From the NCBI GenBank assembly GCA_002717855.1, contig PBCD01000007.1:13505-28214 (forward strand): DNA of 14,710 nt. The letters run 5' to 3'. The position numbers were made by a program, and so were the translations under genes. Origin of the DNA: Rickettsiales bacterium. GTDB lineage: Bacteria; Pseudomonadota; Alphaproteobacteria; TMED127. Of this stretch, positions 8,313 through 14,710 are shown piece after piece. The notes below the pieces were generated by a model. The model made no database searches. It saw nothing but the letters and a program-made list of their open reading frames with translations, and was not told where the DNA came from. Every line of letters begins with the position of its first letter. Within the stretch, counting starts at the first letter, position 1.

Positions 8313-9145
8313 GTTCTTTGCTTATAATTGCAAGATAAACAGTGTAATTCATCAAGTCCTCTGTAAATTGTAAAATTTCCGCATCTTTTACAAGGATCCC
8401 CTTCAAATTTAAAATTTTTATTTTTTTTAAAATTTTCAGTATTCAAATTTTTATCTGTATTCGATATTAATGTAAGATTATTATCAAATATTTTTTTCCT
8501 TACGTAACCTTTGCTTGTAAAAGATAATAAAACTTGTTCTGCATCTTTTTGTTGATTATTTTCAACTTTTAATTTAGGAAATAATTCTGTTGTTTGGTCA
8601 CCTTCGTGTAGATTACTAAAATCATCTCTACCAAGGTATGAAATTGCTAACTCTTTGAAAATATAATCTAAAATTGAAGTAGAAAATTTAATTTCTTCAT
8701 TACCCTCAACTTTTCCCGACGGTTCAAATTTTGTAAAAGTAAAAGCCTCAACAAATTCTTCAAGGGGAACACCATATTGGAGACCAATTGATATTGATAT
8801 AGCAAAATTATTCATAAGACTTCTGAAAGCAGCACCTTCTTTATGCATATCTATAAAAATTTCTCCTAGAGAACCGTCCATATATTCTCCTGTTCTTAAA
8901 TATATTTTATGATTATTAATTGAGGCTTTTTGAGTATAACCCTTCCTTCTTTGAGGTAATTTATTTCTTTTTATTTCTATATCTTTGTTTAAACCATCTG
9001 ACAAGTTTGACAATGCTTCTTTAAAAAGTTTAATTTGAGACAACATTTTTTTTCTATCTTCTTCTGAATTTAATCTTTTTGAATTTTTTTCTTGAACGAC
9101 TAAAAAATTATTTATTAGTTTTTTTATCTCTTTAATATTTTGCAT
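8309..9145 (-). CDS. orphan NrdJb-like TSCPD protein (C-terminal part of class II ribonucleotide reductase)
   Basis: Resembles the C-terminal region of the adenosylcobalamin-dependent ribonucleotide reductase NrdJ, without the catalytic barrel. Seen: a lysine-rich helical N-terminus (1-60); the TSCPD-type core from [12 protein letters not shown] (63-74) through [30 protein letters not shown] (94-113), [23 protein letters not shown] and [17 protein letters not shown]; an Asn/Lys-rich spacer; and a C-terminal zinc-ribbon-like pair of CxxC (Cys252/255 and Cys269/272). The extra cysteine-rich tail common in full NrdJ is absent. Known: in Pseudomonas aeruginosa NrdJ is split into NrdJa and NrdJb. 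Here no catalytic half is adjacent; upstream lies a divergent NDUFA12-like gene. It has its own ATG and no frame breaks, so it is probably a real separate protein. Its role (RNR partner or other) is unknown. Confidence 0.82.
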   Translation of the reverse strand: MQNIKEIKKLINNFLVVQEKNSKRLNSEEDRKKMLSQIKLFKEALSNLSDGLNKDIEIKRNKLPQRRKGYTQKASINNHKIYLRTGEYMDGSLGEIFIDMHKEGAAFRSLMNNFAISISIGLQYGVPLEEFVEAFTFTKFEPSGKVEGNEEIKFSTSILDYIFKELAISYLGRDDFSNLHEGDQTTELFPKLKVENNQQKDAEQVLLSFTSKGYVRKKIFDNNLTLISNTDKNLNTENFKKNKNFKFEGDPCKRCGNFTIYRGLDELHCLSCNYKQRT

Positions 9146-9174
9146 AATACTTTATATTTTAACACATAATTAAA
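9146..9174. promoter_or_regulatory. 29-base divergent intergenic region, promoters presumed
   Basis: Only 29 AT-rich bases separate the ATGs of the NrdJb-like operon (minus) and the NDUFA12 operon (plus). On the minus strand TATAAA (9151-9156) ends five bases from the ATG; on the plus strand CATAAT (9165-9170) ends four bases from the ATG. No Shine-Dalgarno is visible on either side. If these are -10 boxes, both transcripts would be leaderless or nearly so. AT-richness makes such matches easy to find by chance. Confidence 0.35.
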
Positions 9175-9528
9175 ATGACTATATCATACAATAAAATATT
9201 TTTAAAAATTTATAGCTATTTTTTTGCTAAAAGTGTTGGAAATGACAGTTATGGAAATTATTATTTTATTGATAAAAGGAGTTCTCCAGCAAATAATGGA
9301 AGAGAAAGAAGATGGGTTATTTATAACGGAGAAGTAGAAGCTAGTAAAGTACCTCCAGAGTGGAATGCTTGGCTACATCATGTTACAAATGAGATACCTA
9401 GAAAGACTAGAAAACCTAAATGGATAAAGAAACACATGCCAAACCAAACTGGAACTGCAAAGAGTTTGAATAGTAAATCATCCAGTAATAAAACTTACAC
9501 ATCATGGAAGCCAAATGACAAGAAATAA
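9175..9528 (+). CDS. NDUFA12-like accessory subunit of NADH:ubiquinone oxidoreductase
   Basis: Homologue of mitochondrial NDUFA12 (B17.2), a supernumerary subunit of respiratory complex I found in alphaproteobacteria and mitochondria. Seen: VGNDSYGNYYF (residues 21-31) and the family core RRWVIYNGEVEASKVPPEWNAWLHH (45-69, with its Trp, Tyr and PPEW residues), then a basic, Ser/Asn/Lys-rich tail without a fold signature. Length 117 residues is normal. It would act on the cytoplasmic side of the membrane on the peripheral arm. The ATG at 9175 has no visible Shine-Dalgarno. Its 3' end overlaps the first MlaD-like gene by 14 bases, as expected for the conserved alphaproteobacterial neighbourhood. 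No other complex I gene is in the window. Confidence 0.92.
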   Translation: MTISYNKIFLKIYSYFFAKSVGNDSYGNYYFIDKRSSPANNGRERRWVIYNGEVEASKVPPEWNAWLHHVTNEIPRKTRKPKWIKKHMPNQTGTAKSLNSKSSSNKTYTSWKPNDKK

Positions 9529-9961
9529 ATTTAATTTCGTCGCAGGAATAATTTTTATTATTTTTTGTATTTCCATCATAAAGTACAACAAAAAAATTGA
9601 CATAAATACTTTATCTGTAAAAGCACAATTTAACAGAATTGATGGATTGCAAATTGGCTCAGATCTTAGGCTATCTGGTGTTCAAATTGGGCAGGTTGAA
9701 AAAATTTCAATTATTAATAACAAACCAATGGTTTATTTTGTAATTAATAAAAATTACATGATTCCTACAGATTCTTCAATTTCTATACAGACTGATGGTT
9801 TATTTGGAAACAAATATGCTATAATTGAACCTGGAGGATCTGAAGATAATATAAATAATGGAGATCAAATAATTTTTACAGAAGATTCAATTTTAGTAGA
9901 AGATTTATTAAGAAAAATAATAAATTTAGGAGAAAACAGATTAAAGAAAGATAACTTATGA
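9515..9961 (+). CDS. MlaD-like MCE-domain protein, first copy
   Basis: Substrate-binding MCE protein of a phospholipid ABC transporter of the Mla type, anchored in the inner membrane and facing the periplasm. Seen: one N-terminal membrane helix (residues ~8-24), then an MCE domain with LQIGSDLRLSGVQIGQVEKI (45-64) and the DGLFGNKYAIIEPGG motif near residues 93-107, ending in a short helix EDLLRKIINLG. Length 148 residues is short but usual for alphaproteobacterial MlaD. The start is supported by GGAAG at 9506-9510, four bases before the ATG, inside the NDUFA12 gene. It overlaps the second copy by ATGA. No MlaE permease or MlaF ATPase gene is in the window. Confidence 0.92.
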   Translation: MTRNKFNFVAGIIFIIFCISIIKYNKKIDINTLSVKAQFNRIDGLQIGSDLRLSGVQIGQVEKISIINNKPMVYFVINKNYMIPTDSSISIQTDGLFGNKYAIIEPGGSEDNINNGDQIIFTEDSILVEDLLRKIINLGENRLKKDNL

Positions 9962-10404
9962 AGAGGAATTATTTTGAAACTATACTAGGGGCTGTAATAT
10001 TGATCTTTTCTCTTGTAGCTCTATATTTATTTATTAAAGGAAACTCATTTCAGGATAATAAAAATAACTTAAGTTTAAGTGCTAAATTTTTAAAGGCTGG
10101 TGGCGTTATTGCAGGCAACGATGTTAAGCTTAGGGGGGTAAAAATAGGAACTGTCGCAAAAGTATATCTTGATGATGAATTTTTGGCAGTTGTAGACTTT
10201 TATATCGATGAAAAAATCAATTTACCTAGAGATAGCCAAGTAAGTATTAATAATGATGGATTATTGGGTGGAAAATATTTATCAATTATACCAGGTACAA
10301 TCGAAAAAGAGATGTTTGTTAATGACGATGAAGTTTTAAATGTTGTTGATTATGAATCAATTGAGGATCAGGTAAGTAAAATTATTTTTTTAGCTACACA
10401 ATGA
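9958..10404 (+). CDS. MlaD-like MCE-domain protein, second copy
   Basis: Second MCE-domain protein in tandem with the first and of identical length (148 residues). Seen: N-terminal membrane helix (residues ~8-26), GGVIAGNDVKLRGVKIGTV (48-66) and DGLLGGKYLSIIPG (residues ~100-113), then SIEDQVSKIIFLA. It aligns with the first copy motif by motif, including the terminal ED..(R/S)KII helix, but most residues differ, so the duplication is old. The two may form a mixed hexameric MCE ring or serve different ring types; this is inference. It starts on ATGA, so its translation is coupled to the first copy. Of the two it is the closer match to the textbook MlaD motif. Confidence 0.92.
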   Translation: MKRNYFETILGAVILIFSLVALYLFIKGNSFQDNKNNLSLSAKFLKAGGVIAGNDVKLRGVKIGTVAKVYLDDEFLAVVDFYIDEKINLPRDSQVSINNDGLLGGKYLSIIPGTIEKEMFVNDDEVLNVVDYESIEDQVSKIIFLATQ

Positions 10405-10622
10405 ACAAAACTAAAAAAAATAAATATGTATGGCTGAATAAGTCACATGAAGTAATTTCGTGTGACGAAAAATTAAAAGTTCTTAATGAAAATATTTTAG
10501 AATTAGAAAATAATCTTCAAAATATTTTTGATGATGCTGTAATTATGGGTTGCGATGAAAAGGATTTTAAAAAAAAAGTGGTTAATATATTAAATAATTT
10601 AAAATTTTCGTTCGAAAAATAG
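10401..10622 (+). CDS. small unknown protein, 73 residues
   Basis: Not assigned to a family. It starts on an ATGA overlap with the second MlaD-like gene and its TAG shares one base with the next start, so it is translated within the operon. Seen: lysine-rich N-terminus, then CDEKLKVLNENILELENNLQ (21-40), a likely amphipathic helix or coiled coil, then the segment DDAVIMGCDEKDF (44-56) and a second helix. Two cysteines (21 and 51) each precede Asp-Glu-Lys. There is no signal peptide or membrane segment, so it should be cytoplasmic. The tight couplings, normal codon use and ordered motifs argue for a real conserved gene. Its position between MlaD and DUF2155 genes suggests an envelope-linked role, which is inference only. 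Confidence 0.75.
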   Translation: MNKTKKNKYVWLNKSHEVISCDEKLKVLNENILELENNLQNIFDDAVIMGCDEKDFKKKVVNILNNLKFSFEK

Positions 10623-11023
10623 TGATAATATTTGCTTTATTTGTATATATAATAGCAAACTTAGGTTTTGCTAATAGTCTAGAAATGTCAGAGGGCCAAA
10701 AAAAAGAGGGTGCCCATTTTCAAGTTCTTAACAAATCTACAACTAAAAATTACTCTCTTAAATTACCTTTGGGTCAATTCTTTAAATTTTCAAAAAAAGA
10801 ATTAGCTGTATATCAATGTATTCATCAAGATAGAAAAAAAGGAAACGATGAAATTGCTTTAATTAGATTTATTTCTGAAAGTAATAATGAAAACAACTTT
10901 CTTGGCTGGCTTTTTAAATCATCACCCTCATTGGTAACAATTGAAGATGAAATATATGATATTAAATTATTAGGCTGTTTGTCAAAAGATCCTTTATTTC
11001 CTGAGTTCAGGGAAATCAAATAA
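10622..11023 (+). CDS. DUF2155 secreted protein
   Basis: Periplasmic protein of the alphaproteobacterial DUF2155 family; function unknown. Seen: an N-terminal hydrophobic signal (residues 1-14) with probable cleavage after GFA (residue 17), a beta-rich domain with Cys66 in VYQCIH, and the family signature FLGWLFKSSPSL (93-104) followed by YDIKLLGC, which places Cys119 for a possible disulfide with Cys66. Length 133 residues is normal. The GTG at 10622 overlaps the preceding TAG by one base, but it gives a signal peptide without a basic n-region; an ATT at 10604 in the same frame would add an Arg-Lys segment, so the start is uncertain. Its 3' end overlaps the convergent aat gene by eight bases. 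Confidence 0.9.
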   Translation: MIIFALFVYIIANLGFANSLEMSEGQKKEGAHFQVLNKSTTKNYSLKLPLGQFFKFSKKELAVYQCIHQDRKKGNDEIALIRFISESNNENNFLGWLFKSSPSLVTIEDEIYDIKLLGCLSKDPLFPEFREIK

Positions 11024-11642
11024 AATATTCAAGTACATTTTTCTTAATCTTGTCAGGGAATACTGCTTTTTCTTTAATATTTTTACTCAGTATAGTTAAA
11101 TATTTCTTTCTAGTTATTTCAATTGCTCCAAATTGCTTAAGATGATTTGTGATATATTGAGTATCAAGTATGTTAAAATCACCCTCTTTTAAAAAAGCAA
11201 CTAAATATACAAGAGCAACTTTACTTGCATTGTCTATTTTACTAAACATACTTTCACCAAAGAAAATTTTACCTAATTGAACTCCATATAATCCACCCAC
11301 AAGTTTTTCATCTAGATATGACTCAATAGAAGTTGCCATTCCTAATTTATTTAACTCAACGTAGCTATTAATAATTTCATCATTTATCCAGGTTTCTGTT
11401 CTCTTATTATTTAATTCTGAGCAATTTTTCAAAACACCTAAAAAATCATTATTAATTTTGATTAAAAATTTATTTTTTTTTATAACTTTTTTTAAACTCT
11501 TTGAAACTGTAAAATTATTTATATCAATAATACCTCTGTATTCTGGACTAACCCAATAAATATATGGATGATTTTTAGATTCTGCCATTGGAAAAATCCC
11601 TCTTTTATAACCATCAATTATAGAATGTGCAGTTAAAAACAT
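11016..11642 (-). CDS. aat: leucyl/phenylalanyl-tRNA-protein transferase
   Basis: Adds Leu or Phe from aminoacyl-tRNA to proteins starting with Lys or Arg, creating N-degrons that ClpS hands to ClpAP. Seen: YKRGIFPMAES (residues 12-22), IYWVSPEYRGII, ETWIND, the core FFGESMFSKIDNASKVAL (127-144) and LDTQYITNHLKQFGA (159-173), in which Asp160 and Gln162 align with the conserved D-x-Q of E. coli Aat. At 208 residues it is compact, as in many alphaproteobacteria. It starts by TAATG overlap with accC. Its two downstream partners, clpS and clpA, lie 4.3-7.2 kb away in the same window. Its stop lies inside the convergent DUF2155 gene. Confidence 0.96.
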   Translation of the reverse strand: MFLTAHSIIDGYKRGIFPMAESKNHPYIYWVSPEYRGIIDINNFTVSKSLKKVIKKNKFLIKINNDFLGVLKNCSELNNKRTETWINDEIINSYVELNKLGMATSIESYLDEKLVGGLYGVQLGKIFFGESMFSKIDNASKVALVYLVAFLKEGDFNILDTQYITNHLKQFGAIEITRKKYLTILSKNIKEKAVFPDKIKKNVLEYFI

Positions 11643-12970
11643 TAAAGACTTTCCAACCAGTTAATATCGTAATTAGCAGAAAGAAACTGTTCTTCTTTAA
11701 TAATTTTTTGGTATAAAGGTATGGTGGTATCTATGCCATCTATAACAAACTCAAGTAATGCTCTATTCAATCTTAAAAGACATTCCTCTCTATTCTTTCC
11801 ATGTATGATTAATTTTGCGATAAGACCATCGTAATAATTTGTAATTTTTAAACCATTGTAAAGGCCCGAATCAATTCTAATTCCAGGTCCTCCAGGCACA
11901 TGATAATTTATAACATTTCCAGAAGAGGGAAAAAAACTTTCAGGATTTTCTGCATTAATCCTGCACTCGATTGAATGACCATTAATACTCAAAGTTTCAT
12001 TAACAAATGAAACTTTATTACCATAAGCGACACTTATCTGTTCCTTCACCAGATCAATTCCATATACCATTTCAGTTATGGGATGTTCAACTTGCAATCT
12101 AGTATTCATTTCTATAAAAAAGAACTCTCCGTCTTGATAAAGAAATTCTATTGTTCCAATATTCTCATAATCTAACTTTTTCATTGCTTTAACGCATATT
12201 GCAGAAATCTTTTTTCTATCATCACTATTCAATATTGGTGACGGACACTCTTCGATAAGCTTTTGATTTCTTCTTTGAACTGAACAATCTCTTTCACCAA
12301 TGGAAAAAACATTACCAAATTTATCAGAAAGAATTTGAATTTCAATGTGTCTAGGATGTGTCAGGTATTTTTCAATGTAAACAGAATCACTTCCAAAGCT
12401 CTGTTGGGCCTCAGCTTTTGCAATAAAGAATTTTTGTTTTAATTCTTCTTCCGAAAAAACTTTTTTGATTCCTCTTCCTCCTCCACCATTAGTAGCTTTT
12501 ATCAGTAATGGAAAACCTATTTCCTTGGCAACTCTGATAGCCTCTTGGTGAGTTTTTACATCACCTTTACTTCCCGGAAGAATTGGGATTCCAATTTCTT
12601 CAGCTTTTCTTTTAGCAAGTATTTTATTTCCCATTATATGAATATGTTCCTGTTTTGGTCCAATAAATATAAATTGATGATCATTTACAATTTTTGCAAA
12701 TTCTGCATTTTCAGAGAGTAAACCAACACCTGGATGGATGGCATCAACATTCGCAATCGTGGCAGCAGAAATTATTGAAGGAATATTCAAATACGAATCT
12801 TTAACTATAGCTGGTCCAATGCAAACACTTTCGTCTGCCAATCTTACATGCATAGAATTTTCATCAGCTGTTGAGTGTACAGCAACTGTTTTTATACCCA
12901 TGTCTTTACAAGCTCGATGAATTCTTAACGCAATTTCACCTCTATTTGCAATTAATATTTTTTTAAACAT
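11642..12970 (-). CDS. accC: biotin carboxylase subunit of acetyl-CoA carboxylase
   Basis: ATP-dependent carboxylation of the biotin on AccB, first step of fatty acid synthesis. Seen: N-terminal ILIANRGEIALRI (residues 5-17), the PGVGLLSENAEF segment (usually PGYGFLSEN), the ATP-grasp lysines near residues 116 and 158, the glycine loop GGGGRG (162-167), HIEIQILSD, and the catalytic FIEMNTRLQVEH with Glu287, Asn289 and Arg291 matching E. coli Glu288, Asn290 and Arg292. I choose the ATG at 12970: it gives MFKKILIANRGEIALR, the usual family start, four bases after the accB stop. A TTG at 12982 would add four residues and overlap accB. Length 442 residues is normal. The tyrosine and phenylalanine changes in the PGxGxLSEN motif are mild oddities. 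Confidence 0.96.
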   Translation of the reverse strand: MFKKILIANRGEIALRIHRACKDMGIKTVAVHSTADENSMHVRLADESVCIGPAIVKDSYLNIPSIISAATIANVDAIHPGVGLLSENAEFAKIVNDHQFIFIGPKQEHIHIMGNKILAKRKAEEIGIPILPGSKGDVKTHQEAIRVAKEIGFPLLIKATNGGGGRGIKKVFSEEELKQKFFIAKAEAQQSFGSDSVYIEKYLTHPRHIEIQILSDKFGNVFSIGERDCSVQRRNQKLIEECPSPILNSDDRKKISAICVKAMKKLDYENIGTIEFLYQDGEFFFIEMNTRLQVEHPITEMVYGIDLVKEQISVAYGNKVSFVNETLSINGHSIECRINAENPESFFPSSGNVINYHVPGGPGIRIDSGLYNGLKITNYYDGLIAKLIIHGKNREECLLRLNRALLEFVIDGIDTTIPLYQKIIKEEQFLSANYDINWLESL

Positions 12971-12974
12971 ACAG

Positions 12975-13400
12975 CTATTCAATTAAAATTAGTGGTTCCC
13001 CAAATTCAACTGGCGTCTGGTTTTCTATAAAAATTTTTTTCACTGTTCCTGATTTACTTGCAGTGACTTCATTCATTGTTTTCATTGCTTCAATAATCAA
13101 AAGGACTTGACCAATTTTAACAGTTTGTCCAATATCTATAAAAGTTTTTGAACCTGGTTCTGGTGCTAAATAAACTGTTCCAACGAGAGGTGCTTTAATA
13201 ATATTATCTTGATTACCTTCTTCTTGAGACTCTTTTTTAAATGAACTTTGATTGGAATATTGTTCGATATCGATTTTTGGATTAGCATTTTTTTTTAATT
13301 TATAAGTATTATTAGAATCCGAAAACTCAAATTCTGATAATCCAAATTCTTCCATAAGCTTGGATATTTCTTTAACTAAAGATTTATTTATCTTATTCAT
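12975..13400 (-). CDS. accB: biotin carboxyl carrier protein of acetyl-CoA carboxylase
   Basis: Carries the carboxylated biotin between AccC and the carboxyltransferase AccAD. Seen: N-terminal helical segment with EFGLSEFEFSD (18-28), a flexible Gln/Asn/Ser-rich linker (about 45-65), and the C-terminal biotinyl domain with APLVGTVYLAPEPGSKTF and the biotinylation motif EAMKTMNEV (104-112), where Lys107 is the biotin site (E. coli has EAMKMMNQI). Length 141 residues is normal. It overlaps aroQ upstream by eight bases and accC follows directly, the usual accBC arrangement behind aroQ. Confidence 0.97.
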   Translation of the reverse strand: MNKINKSLVKEISKLMEEFGLSEFEFSDSNNTYKLKKNANPKIDIEQYSNQSSFKKESQEEGNQDNIIKAPLVGTVYLAPEPGSKTFIDIGQTVKIGQVLLIIEAMKTMNEVTASKSGTVKKIFIENQTPVEFGEPLILIE

Positions 13401-13839
13401 TAACTTTTTCCAACATCTGTTTTATGGCAAAAATTGCTGTAATATAAACTTTATGACCCAACCCAGAAATAACACCGTCAACAACTGGACTTATAAAGGA
13501 TTTATTTCTAAAATTTTCCCTGCTAAATGGATTTGAAATATGAATTTCTATTTTTTTACAACTTACAATTTTCAAACTATCATGAATTGCAATTGAGGTA
13601 TGAGTTAGAGCAGCAGCGTTAATTATAAGTCCAACATACTTGTTTTTCATAGATTGCAAACATCCAATAATTTCTGACTCTGAATTCGTTTGAAAAAAAT
13701 TAATTTCATAGTTCATTTTTCTACTAAACTTTTCACAATCTTCTTTAATTTGTGAAAGAGTTTTTTTTCCATATATTTCAATCTCTCTTGTCCCTAACAT
13801 ATTTAAATTAGGTCCGTTTATAATTAGAATCTTATTCAT
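13393..13839 (-). CDS. aroQ: 3-dehydroquinate dehydratase, type II
   Basis: Third step of the shikimate pathway: 3-dehydroquinate to 3-dehydroshikimate. Seen: NGPNLNMLGTREIEIYG (9-24) with catalytic Arg18 and Tyr23, the substrate-binding INAAALTHTS with His80, EIHISNPFSRENFR with the general acid His100 and with Arg111, and the C-terminal GVISGLGHKVY. All residues of the type II active site that I know are present at their usual spacing. Length 148 residues is standard. It starts eight bases before the end of the M48 gene and overlaps accB by eight bases, so it is part of one operon with accBC. Confidence 0.97.
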   Translation of the reverse strand: MNKILIINGPNLNMLGTREIEIYGKKTLSQIKEDCEKFSRKMNYEINFFQTNSESEIIGCLQSMKNKYVGLIINAAALTHTSIAIHDSLKIVSCKKIEIHISNPFSRENFRNKSFISPVVDGVISGLGHKVYITAIFAIKQMLEKVNE

Positions 13840-14710
13840 TTTTTTCTTTTTGATTTATTATCATTTTAAGATCTGCTATTTGTGAAGAAATATTTTTGTT
13901 ATTATTATTTTCATTTAGTTGAATAGCCCTATTCAATTGTAATTTAGCATTTTTTATATCATTTAGTAGTAAAAATTTTTCACTTAAGGCCAACGATGAT
14001 AAGGAATATTTTTCTAATTTACCATAACATAAAGCTAAGAAGTGCCAAGCTTCAACGGGAAATTCTTCTATATTTATGTACTTTTTTAGTAATTCAATTG
14101 ATTCTAAATAATTTTTTTTACCACCAGTCAAATAAAGAGCTTTAGCTAAACCAAAAAAAAAATGTCTCTCGTTAGCAATTAAGCTTAAAGCCTTTCTATA
14201 ATTATTAGATGCATTAAGTGCTTCTCCGTGTTCATAAAGTATTTGAGCCTTGATTTCATAAAAATAAGGATTTTTAGGATCTGAGTTAATACATCTATTA
14301 ATAAACTCTATAGCTTTATTTTTATTACCTATTAAATGGGATCTGATAGAATTAGAATACCAAAATTCAACACTATTTGTATCATAAATATTTGCAATAT
14401 ATTCATCTGAGGACAAAAAACCATTTAATTTTGCTTGAAGAAGAACGAGTTTTTTTTCTAAATATGGATTTTTTGAATCATTTTTGTCAACGTGAAATTC
14501 TAATATTTTTTTTCTCTCACTCGATAGAGGATGAGTCATGTTGTAGGGATTAAATCTAGAAATTCTTTCCTTTTTTTCAAGGATTTCGAATAGTTCGTAC
14601 ATTCCATTCGTAGAATATCCTGATTCTTGAAGTAATTTTATAGCTGTTTGATCTGCAAAAGATTCTTGATTTCTAGAAAAACTTAAAAATTGTTTTTGTC
14701 CTATGTGCTG
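13832..14710 (-). CDS. M48-family metalloprotease with TPR repeats (BepA/YfgC-like), 5' end off window
   Basis: The frame is open to the right edge, so the N-terminal part, including the HExxH zinc site, is missing here; 292 residues are visible. Seen: FSRNQESFAD just inside the edge, which holds the glutamate zinc ligand and the following Asp of M48 proteases, then LLQESGYSTNGM, FNPYNMTHPLSSERKK and about 160 residues of TPR-like helical pairs (FWYSNSIRSHLIGNKNKAIEF and on). Known: BepA-type enzymes act in the periplasm in outer-membrane protein assembly and quality control. Inferred: same role here. The first ATG inside the window (14602) lies after the zinc-ligand motif and is not the true start. 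The 3' end overlaps aroQ by eight bases. Confidence 0.9.
   Translation of the reverse strand, partial: QHIGQKQFLSFSRNQESFADQTAIKLLQESGYSTNGMYELFEILEKKERISRFNPYNMTHPLSSERKKILEFHVDKNDSKNPYLEKKLVLLQAKLNGFLSSDEYIANIYDTNSVEFWYSNSIRSHLIGNKNKAIEFINRCINSDPKNPYFYEIKAQILYEHGEALNASNNYRKALSLIANERHFFFGLAKALYLTGGKKNYLESIELLKKYINIEEFPVEAWHFLALCYGKLEKYSLSSLALSEKFLLLNDIKNAKLQLNRAIQLNENNNNKNISSQIADLKMIINQKEKNE

Noticed and set aside
8309..9145. The NrdJb-like gene as a decayed nrdJ pseudogene
   Set aside because: It has a clean start, no internal stops, preserved motifs, ordered cysteine pairs and overlap with an intact operon. Remnants of a catalytic barrel are not visible upstream.
12971..12982. TTG start for accC at 12982
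   Set aside because: It adds only four non-conserved residues and overlaps accB; the ATG at 12970 gives the standard family N-terminus.
1..14710. Mobile element, CRISPR, toxin-antitoxin or defence island
   Set aside because: All genes are core metabolic, envelope or proteolysis genes with similar base composition; I see no direct-repeat arrays, terminal inverted repeats, integrase or transposase.
1..14710. Firm assignment to SAR11 or another named order
   Set aside because: Composition and gene content fit several AT-rich alphaproteobacterial lineages; without phylogeny only the class is supported.

Overview
This is a low-GC, densely packed chromosomal segment, most likely from a streamlined alphaproteobacterium (a SAR11/Pelagibacterales-like or comparable AT-rich marine lineage). 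Three things point there: an NDUFA12-type complex I accessory protein, a TIM14/Pam18-like membrane DnaJ protein, and the gene neighbourhood NDUFA12 / MlaD / DUF2155 / aat / accC / accB / aroQ. All three are typical of Alphaproteobacteria. The exact order cannot be fixed from the window alone. I see no rRNA, tRNA, CRISPR array, insertion sequence or phage gene, and no stretch of 300 bases or more lacks a gene.

Layout. (1) About 1-443, plus strand: the 3' part of a membrane DnaJ-domain protein. (2) 490-4041, plus: galU, ugd and a phosphoglucomutase/phosphomannomutase joined by ATGA overlaps, which together make UDP-glucose and UDP-glucuronate. galU is broken in the given sequence by a one-base phase change at an A12 tract. 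(3) 4073-6693, plus: clpS-clpA, the N-degron adaptor and unfoldase. (4) 6701-9145, minus: an operon of an orphan NrdJb/TSCPD-like protein, a RidA-family protein and a DUF482/GNAT-like protein. It converges on clpA. (5) 9175-11023, plus and divergent from block 4: an NDUFA12-like protein, two tandem MlaD-like MCE proteins, a 73-residue unknown protein and a secreted DUF2155 protein. (6) 11016-14710, minus: an M48 protease with TPRs (cut by the right edge), aroQ, accB, accC and aat, converging on block 5.

The genes serve envelope sugar precursor supply (galU, ugd, pgm), lipid transport and fatty acid synthesis (MlaD pair, accBC), envelope quality control (M48, DUF2155), the shikimate pathway (aroQ), respiration (NDUFA12) and N-degron proteolysis (aat, clpS, clpA). 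Almost all adjacent genes overlap or lie within about 30 bases of each other.

Nothing here is clearly a new multi-gene system. The items most worth a second look are the galU frameshift, which sits on an in-phase A AAA AAG slippery heptamer followed by a hairpin; the orphan NrdJb-like protein in an operon with RidA; and the tandem MlaD pair with the small unknown protein behind it.
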